Assembly (NCBI GenBank): GCA_027943335.1
Contig: BSBK01002075.1
Location: forward strand, 4,477,001 to 4,541,000
Direction: 5' to 3'
Source of the DNA: Chamaecyparis obtusa
Lineage: Eukaryota > Streptophyta > Pinopsida > Cupressales > Cupressaceae
Length of the DNA: 64,000 nt
Both the position numbers and the translations under genes were made by a program. Each line of letters starts with the position of its first letter. Within the stretch, counting starts at the first letter, position 1. Below, piece by piece: positions 57,109-64,000 of the stretch. The notes under the pieces are model-generated. The model searched no databases, was not told the origin of the DNA, and saw only the letters and a program-made list of their open reading frames with translations.

Positions 57109-58527
57109 GGTTGTAGAGCATAATAGTCCGGCCAAAATAATCCTTGATATAATAACTCGGTCAAAATAATCTTGGACAAAATAATCCTGAACAAAATAAC
57201 CTAGTCACAATAACTCAGGCTCATAATAACCCAAGCCAAAATGGCCTGTGGTCACCACAATCCATGGACAAAATATCCCCGTGAGAATATAGAGAAAGGG
57301 AAACAAAATTTATAAATTGCACGTATGTTGCTAAAAATTTTTATTATTCGAATTTTCAATCAAAGTGTCAAATTATGAGTGATGCCTCTTATATAATCTA
57401 AAATGTTATGGATTTAGTCTTTCTTTGAGTTCATGGTATTTTTTCCTACTTGGTTGCCTAGTGTATCTAGACGCATATTTCTCTTTTTTATTCTCTTGGA
57501 GGCCTTGTTCTTTTTCACTACTTTGATGAATTTCTAGACTGATTTGTGTGATGCTTGAAGCAATTCACTAAATCTTCTATGTCATGCCTCAATAGTATTA
57601 TCAGTTTTGGGAAGATCATCTTGAATAGCTAAATAATAATTCCACATTGTAATTGAAAACTTGGGTGATCATTTGTTGCCTCTTTTGGTTATTTTTCCAA
57701 TCTATCCATCTTCAAAATAATCAATTATGGGTTGCAGAGTCTCCTAATGTTCTGTATAATAATGAGATTGTATAAATGTTTCAAATGCATCAATTACGTC
57801 TATCTGAGACACGAAAGCTAATGAAGAAAGTTTCTTGATCTCAAATGCAAATACTTCATCGACACCGTACTATGTTTGTAGACCTTATTCTTCAACTTTC
57901 CAACACAAGCATTGTGAGAAATGGAAAAACATCTCCAAATAGTGACATTTGAAAATTTTTCACAATACCTTTTTTTATCTTAAAGATTAATGTTACTTAA
58001 TCTTTTTTCATGCTTGTTTATGTTCCTTGTAATCACATTTATAATTTAGTTTAATAAATAGTTTTTGTGACTATTTATGGTCATTTGGACACATGAAGAT
58101 ATAACATTGAAAATTGGAGCAAAAACATTGGCATACGAATTGGAAAAATATCCACCCTTCAAACATTAGGAATGAAATTATTCACAATAATCCCTTCTAG
58201 ATAGAACCATATGCATGATATGCATGGTGGCTTTTAATATTATTTCACTTTTGCAGTTTCTATGGCCTCCATTCAAAATGTTCTCTCAACTTGGTTTAAT
58301 TCGTTCTACATGATCTAAATTCTAATGTTCTTATTGATTTTAAGTCATTTCTAGTTTACTAGCTTGATCTAAAATGACCACGGGCTATTCTATCCATAAG
58401 TTATTTTGACCATGGGTTATTTTGTCCATGGGTTAAATTATGACCTAGGGTTATTTTGTCCTTGGATTATTATGACAAAGTTATTGTGTCCAAGGTTATT
58501 TTGGTTGGGTTATTATGTTTGGATACC
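57109..58527 (-). mobile_element. Mutator-like element with subrepeat-built terminal inverted repeats
   Basis: The 1419-bp element starts GGTTGTAGAGCATAATAG and ends with the approximate inverse (reverse complement GGTATCCAAACATAATAA). The left terminal repeat (about 57109-57300) and the right one (about 58370-58527) are both made of a 15-bp degenerate word close to ATAACCCATGGACAA, roughly nine copies each, in opposite orientation. Between them a decayed transposase fragment is encoded on the minus strand. Long terminal inverted repeats plus a 9-bp target duplication place it with the MULEs; the foldback-like repeat structure is unusual. It is a deletion derivative that cannot move on its own. 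Confidence 0.8.
57500..57935 (-). pseudogene. C-terminal remnant of a MULE transposase of the FLYWCH-associated type
   Basis: Reading the minus strand from about 57935 to 57500, one frame carries M-F-F-H-F-S-Q, then G-L-Q-T, D-E-V-F-A-F-E-I-K-K-L-S-S-L-A-F-V, I-I-D-Y-F-E-D-G, I-T-M-W-N-Y, L-P-K-T-D-N-T-I-E-A (57585-57614), H-R-R-F and K-F-I-K-V-V-K-K. This order matches the C-terminal part of the MULE transposases with an R-T-N-N-x-x-E-G-W-H signature that I know mainly from animal and protist elements. Several TAG/TGA/TAA codons occur where Trp, Gln or Arg would fit, again with no frameshift in the stretch. The N-terminal and DDE parts are missing. Confidence 0.7.
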
Positions 58528-58536
58528 ATTTCTTGT

Positions 58537-60077
58537 AGACCCAACCTCCTAATTACTAATTTTAAAGGAGCCTAAAAAAGATAACTAAATATCCATTAAT
58601 AGTTGATCATTTTTTAGTTTTTAGGCTCATAATTGGCCTATTTGTCCACCACTAGTGGGACATTTGTGCACAAACACTAGGACATTTGTCCATTAATACT
58701 AGCAATTTAGAGTGCACGATTATTGGCACATCTTTAAGTAGGTAATGAGTGACACTTTGAAATGGCCACATTTTGACCCTTCGATGCTTAACGAATTCTA
58801 TAAGGAGCTTTGCTAATGCCTAGAAGCCAAAAAAATCTTTTTAAGTAGTCAGGTCATATAAGGAGACAACTAAAAAAAATAGTCAAAATCCAATTTATAT
58901 TTTAAGCTCTACAAATATACGAAGTTAGCTATAACAACTACTTCTACACTCCCCTTATATAAATGAATAGCATTTGAAGAAGTAGAATTATAATTTAGAA
59001 ATAACAAAGATCAAATTACAAATATCACAAAACTAAGATATGTTCATATATGGCTACTACAATCAACTACAACACCATCAATATGAAAGTTCCACTATAG
59101 CATACTATTCTAAGTCCATGAGAGTTCTAAAGTGTAATTTTTTAAAACATCAAATAAAACATATCTTTAGAAAAGATTAGACTTTTTCTATTATTGATTC
59201 AACATGTAAAATAAAAATAAATAGACTTCATAATTCTTTTTAAATTCAGAATATAAGAACACTTTGTGGTACATTCTTGTAGTATCACCTGTTGCACCCT
59301 ACAATGCATATTATTCATATATCAATTTAATTTGTTCTCTAAATAAAAATTTATTTACTTTTATAATATTTAGGTGATTAATTAATGTCATGTCAAAAAA
59401 CAAATAAACATATCTGCATCTATCTCATAGAAAACACCATCATCAATAGGTTGTTTGTGAGGGCCACATCCTAAGTAGCGAATGCCTGGTATCTACTCAT
59501 ACAATGTGTACATGAATGGGATGCCAAACCATCATCATTCGCATCGGTATCTACCCCAACACATATACCTTGACAAATGGGGCACATATGCTCAATGGGT
59601 TGGGTTGAGCCAAATGGAGCATTTGATGATGATGGAGGTGGTGCAGGTGTTGATCCACCCTCGTCCTTGACTAATTGTGTGCCATGCTCAATAATGACAT
59701 CAGTCAATGATGTAGTTGCTTGAAGGGTTTGTAAATACATACACTCCTTCCCTACTACCAAGACCATAGCATGAACTATCATTTTTTAGCTAGATGCCTC
59801 CTATGTTGCGGCTCTACCACCCTATGGGCCCCAAATCTATCTTGCACAAAGCCTCTCCCTCTACCCTAGAACTGTTGGATGTCAAAGTAATTCAGCTTCT
59901 CACCGAGGATAAACTCACAATATAGATTTCTTAAAAAATATAAAGGCACCTCCCAATTATTATAGGGTGCTTGGTCAAAGACCATATACCACCTATCCCA
60001 AATGCAATTCTCAACCTATTATGAACACACCAATGTATGGGAAATCAATTTGTAGTTATTGTAGATCTCTATATTTT
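58537..60077. other. Intergenic DNA with short unassigned ORF
   Basis: This is mostly AT-rich and unassigned. GGACATTTGTCC-like words recur near 58645-58695. GC content rises at 59470-60000, where the unassigned minus-strand frame lies. Confidence 0.45.
59471..59782 (-). CDS. Unassigned 103-residue ORF fragment
   Basis: The frame has an ATG at 59782, a Pro/Ser-rich linker in the middle and a Cys/His-rich C-terminus (C-P-I-C then C-T-H-C), which could be a zinc-binding end. Upstream in the same frame there are several TAG codons at short intervals, as in other decayed transposon genes of this window. I do not recognise the family. It may be a remnant of a mobile-element gene. Confidence 0.25.
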   Translation of the reverse strand: MIVHAMVLVVGKECMYLQTLQATTSLTDVIIEHGTQLVKDEGGSTPAPPPSSSNAPFGSTQPIEHMCPICQGICVGVDTDANDDGLASHSCTHCMSRYQAFAT

Positions 60078-61283
60078 TGTTGACTATTAGTGACTCACAC
60101 TTAGTCATTTATCTAGGCAATGATGGTCGGTCATCACTACGACCGAGTCATTATGTAAAGGCTGAGTTATGTAATGTATACTTACCAAGCAGTAGTACTG
60201 CCGAGTAAACTTATGGTCATTATGTATTTTTGTATTAGTTGAGTCAAGTTTTGCTGAGCCATGTATGCAATGATTATCGAGCGACAGAGATATCAACATA
60301 TGTCGAGTACAGTGAATGCCGAGTATTAGGAACATCATTTGTCAAGTTAGCCAGAAATGACATATGAATTTCTTATGGCACAGTGATCAAGGTAAATCAT
60401 TTTGGTCGACATTCATGTTTTATATTTTGTTTGTTGAGGTAATTACAGAGGTGATTACGCATCTATTTTGCAATCAGTGATCCCTATGTAATACTTAGAG
60501 CCAATCAGACATTAGTAAGGCTTAAGTGGCAAAAGGAGTTAATCTGAACCATAGATTTTGAATCATGAAGATGTTTTGTTGTTTATATAAGCATAAGATT
60601 TGAACCATAAAACATAAGAGTGTGAAAAGAGAGTATGCAAAGCGTATGAAGGAATGAGCAGAGATGCACATTCAGTTTTGGTGAAGCATTTAGACAGAGT
60701 TCAGTGATCAAGTTAAGCAGTGAAAGGACAAAATAGAGATAAATCTGATAGAAGAGATCAATACAATATTGTAAAGAGAAGATCTATAATCTGCATAAAG
60801 TGCAAACCAAAGGATCAGGTATTGAGACATTCTAACAAGTGTATAAGGGTAAATCTCTTAATTGAGTGGTCCTAACAGACCTATTGTAATCTCTTAAATG
60901 AGTGCTTACTTTGTTGTAAGTTTTAAATCCTTTAGCAAAGTAGACTGTATAAGTCTTTGAGCTCTTAATAGGGCAGACCCCTCACAGGGTAGATCACATT
61001 TTGATCAAATTTTGTAAGCCCTAACAAGAAAACTTATTAATGCAGTAGTGAAGATTTGTGGGTGTCATCCCTACCCCAGTTTTACCTTTCAAGGGTTTCT
61101 GGGTAACCAAAATTACTGTGTTATGAGTACTTTCATGAATGCTGCTTAGTATGTTAGTTACTTTGTTTTGAGGAAGTATTGTTGATGCTATGCAAAAGTT
61201 TTATACAATGTCAAAAGTTAAGTAGGTGATATCTGATTCACCCCCTCCTCTCAGTATCACATTTCCCAACTATATTTCCAACA
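60078..61283 (+). repeat. Putative copia-type LTR
   Basis: The right end is well supported: a CACCCCCTCCTCTCAGTA tail and CCAACA at 61278-61283 are followed by a primer-binding site two bases later. The left end is placed at TGTTGACTATTAG (60078) because it would pair with the CAACA end, but no target duplication is available. A TATATAAGC box is near 60590. Confidence 0.5.
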
Positions 61284-61285
61284 AT

Positions 61286-61300
61286 TGGTATCAGACTTGC
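61286..61300 (+). other. Primer-binding site (initiator tRNA-Met type)
   Basis: TGGTATCAGACTTGC matches the widely used TGGTATCAGAGC plant primer site complementary to the 3' end of initiator tRNA-Met, with two bases missing after TCAGA. It begins two bases after the LTR end. Confidence 0.75.
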
Positions 61301-61335
61301 AAGGTTTCTCATAGAAAGTCTAACCACTTGGAGAA

Positions 61336-62624
61336 AAAGATCTTGAGATCGAAGTCTATAAGCTGGGAAAGGTCATAGAGAATCAAAAGATTGATGTACA
61401 GTTGGCATTACAACAACTGGAAGCATCTAGAGGTGAACTAAAGAAATCCTTGAGCAGAAGGAGAGAAATTGCTATTCACAAAAATGATTCACTCTATCAA
61501 GAAGAAGATACCACTGGACTATTTGATAATGCAAAATCTGCAGAAAGTGACAAAGCCATAAAAGAGCTACTGGAGAAAAATACTATACTAAATGATGACA
61601 TCATAAATCTAAGAAGAGAATAAGAAATTCAATCTGTCAGACTCTGTGAAGTAGTTGAACAGAAAAAGAACATTGAAGATGACAAGACAATGGCTGAAGA
61701 AGATAAAAGACAAATAGCAATGAGACTAGATGAAAGGACAAGAGACATGCAAAGGTTGACTAACAATCAACTAGACATGGTAAATCAACTGTTGGTGGTT
61801 AATCAAGAGCTGGGTAGGAAAGATATGGAAATCAACCAATTGAGGTCTGAAAATGACCAATTAAGGAATGAACTAAGATTTGAGAAGGAAATCAATGAAA
61901 GGATGAACAAACCTAATGAAGCTGCAAAATATTTTGAAGAGTTGTTAAGGTCACCTAGAAGATCTGGTGATAGATCTAGACTTGGACTAAATGAGCATTC
62001 ATCATCTACTTAAGAAGGAGAATCATCAAAGAATGGAGAGCAGAAGAATGCAAAACCAAAGAACAATAAACCCACATGCCATCACGTGGAAAACCAGGGC
62101 ATACAACCAACATATGTAGGAAAAAACATGGTAAGTCTGATCCTAAACCTAAGCTCAATGGGCATTTCTTTAACTGTAAGAAACATGGACATCAGGCACA
62201 TGATTGTAGGTCTAAGGTCAACAATCCACCTACCTTACCTAAGTTTCAAGGTCAATGTTTTAACTGCCATAAGTATGGGCATAGAGCATTTGGATGCAGA
62301 TCTAAACCTAGATGGTCATCAAATGAACAGACTAAGTCACCTGTGAAGAATAAATCATACAATTGGGATTATAACACTTGGTACAATTGTCATTACTGTG
62401 GAAAATATGGACACATTGGAGAAAATTATATGAAGACTCATTTCAAAGGCAAATCCAAAAGCTGGATGAATGGAAGCATGGTATGTTACAAGTGTAATAA
62501 GATAGGTCACCTAAAGAAAGATTGTAGATCACCTATGTTGAGCAATGATCAGAATCAAAATGAAGATATCCGTGAGAAATTGAGAAATCAGATGAATAAG
62601 ACATGGAAGAAGAAAGAAGAATAA
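61336..62624 (+). pseudogene. Gag-like gene: coiled coil plus five zinc knuckles, frameshifted
   Basis: The first part (to about 62012) is a Glu/Lys/Leu-rich, heptad-like coiled coil interrupted by a stop at 61621. After 62013 the frame continues to the first knuckle, where one base has been lost between 62085 and 62086, shifting to the frame of 62076-62624. Five CCHC knuckles follow in series; numbers 3 and 5 are intact (C-F-N-C...C and C-Y-K-C...C), number 1 spans the shift, number 2 has lost its first Cys and number 4 its last Cys (to Tyr). I see no capsid-like domain. It is probably the gag of a copia-type or gag-only element; the downstream part is cut off by a solo LTR. Confidence 0.7.
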
Positions 62625-62629
62625 AGCAC
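62625..62629. repeat. Target-site duplication of the right-hand solo LTR (AGCAC / AACAC)
   Basis: AGCAC precedes the LTR at 62625-62629 and AACAC follows at 63830-63834, one mismatch in five. Confidence 0.6.
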
Positions 62630-63829
62630 TGTAATACCCCAAAATGGGCTATAGGTTCATTAACCCTCCTGTATTGACACATCGAACAAAATCGACATCA
62701 AAGTCCTAACCAAAGGCACATCTGAACATCATCGAATCCTAATTGATTATCATAAATTCTGCATTGGGGAAATATTCCTAGTAATATTCCTAATCGTCCT
62801 AATTATCTTTAATTTAATGATTATTTGGCGATAAATCCAATTTATCCTAAAGTTTGATTAATTGAATATTCTCAATATTTAATTAATTAGATTTAATTTT
62901 GCCACTTAATTATTTAATTGAAGTTAATTATATTTATTCCTAAATTGTATTATTTAATTTTGACAATAAATCCAAAATCCTATGAATAATTGATTAAATT
63001 CTTATTTAATTAATTAAAGCAAGTTGTTAATTTTTAATGATATTGTTTTTGAATAAAAGTTTGAAAAATAATTGATTAACCCATAAATCAATTGTTTTAT
63101 TTTTTAAAATCAGTTAAGGTGGAAATAAATCACTTTATTATTAAATTAATTCATAAATAAAACATGCACAATTAGAAAAGAAGACAACTATCAATTATCA
63201 ATTAAAGATAAACTCTATTTTGAGTTAGACTTTGCTTTTGCATGTTTTTGTGAGTTAATTATCTTTTATTTAAAAATAACTCAAAAATCAACTTGAGTTA
63301 TTTGAGTGATTTATGGCTTTCTTTCATGCATCCTCAAAGCCTTGGATTTTTATAAAATCAAGGCTCATCTCTTCACAAATCATCCACAAGAATTGCATAA
63401 TCACGCTGCCGAATTGGAGACTGAAGAATCATCTTTGCAAATCCAAGCTTTGTGAGATCAATATTGCATAGTTTTTCATATCATATTAGTTTTCATTTGT
63501 TAGATCATTTAGCATATCATAGCATATCCATTTTTACATATCATAGATTCATATCAGTTTGCATCATATCATTGCATAGAAAATAAAAAAAAATAGATTA
63601 ATTGCATTTATATTTCATATCAGTTTTGCATTCAAATCCTTTGTTTAGGTGTCGTCAAGGTCACTGATCTCGATAACAATCTGAGAACATCATACTCACA
63701 CCTATTAGAAGGCAGTAAATCACCTGGTTAGTTTAGCTTTCAATTCATTGCATGATTTTGTTTTTGCTAACCTCTAATGTTTTACTGAAGTGTTGTGTCT
63801 ATAGATCAGGTACAAAATTCACACACACA
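62630..63829 (+). mobile_element. Solo LTR of the Tat-type family
   Basis: This 1200-bp sequence begins TGTAATACCCCAAAATGGGC and ends ATTCACACACACA. It is colinear with the LTRs at 1238 and 17751 but visibly more diverged from them than they are from each other. It keeps the 12-bp segment missing from the 5' LTR at 1238, and the TATA box (near 63350). It interrupts the copia-like element right after its gag stop codon. No internal sequence remains, so this is a recombination product. Confidence 0.9.
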
Positions 63830-64000
63830 AACACAAGTGAAGCTAGCACATTTGAGGTCACCCAATCCGATGGATCAGGTGAGCACACTTCTTCTAACTA
63901 AGTATAGAAGGTATGTTTGGAACTGAATCTTACAATGCTTTATCTTACATCAGTTCCTAACATAAACTTCAGTAAAAGTCCATATCTGCATAGATAAAGA
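63830..64000 (+). other. Continuation of the interrupted copia-like element
   Basis: This is presumably the internal region after gag, displaced by the solo LTR. The window ends before any protease or integrase motif can be checked. Confidence 0.35.

Larger units (their letters stand above)
57100..58536. repeat. ATTTCTTGT target-site duplication pair around the MULE
   Basis: The nine bases ATTTCTTGT at 57100-57108 recur exactly at 58528-58536. A 9-bp duplication is typical of Mutator-like elements. Confidence 0.85.

Overview
This window looks like nuclear DNA of a seed plant, probably a gymnosperm. It is AT-rich and dominated by retrotransposons, with very long LTR elements nested in one another and only one small gene family in 64 kb. 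The gymnosperm placement is an inference from this texture; no species-diagnostic gene is present.

Region 1 (1-20170). A 17.7-kb Ty3/gypsy element of the Tat type lies at 1238-18951. It has paired LTRs, a perfect 5-bp target duplication, a primer-binding site, a polypurine tract and a gag-pol frame with two RNase H regions. It sits inside an older LTR element that runs in the opposite direction (1-1237 plus 18957 to about 20170). In its 3' part the Tat element carries, on the antisense strand, a two-exon gene for a plant mobile domain (PMD) protein. Both gag-pol (25 in-frame stops) and the PMD gene (about twenty) are dead through nonsense codons alone; neither has a net frameshift.

Region 2 (20171-43559). 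This part is non-coding. It holds LTR-like fragments and then an unusual satellite landscape. At 23531-25235 the DNA is built of 10-bp units in alternating orientation, with a TA step recurring at exactly 10-bp spacing (45 consecutive decamers without exception at 24411-24860). Next come five head-to-tail copies of a 2.37-kb composite repeat (25340-37190). Each copy embeds about 370 bp of the same decamer DNA followed by a pyrimidine-rich block. Long AT/GT microsatellites and another LTR-like stretch follow.

Region 3 (43560-56375). Two tandem, head-to-tail, minus-strand genes encode pre-pro pectin methylesterases (576 and 571 residues, two exons each). The duplicated units differ by datable events: a 1963-bp solo LTR and a 77-bp U4 snRNA-derived insertion found only in the second unit, and copy-number changes of intronic and intergenic tandem repeats.

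Region 4 (56376-64000). A 1419-bp Mutator-like element has a 9-bp target duplication, long terminal inverted repeats made of 15-bp subrepeats, and the remains of an antisense transposase. Next is a copia-like element with an LTR, an initiator-tRNA-Met-type primer site and a coiled-coil plus zinc-knuckle gag-like frame. It is interrupted by a solo LTR of the same family as the region-1 Tat element.

Only the two pectin methylesterase genes look functional. Everything else is mobile or repetitive DNA in various stages of decay.
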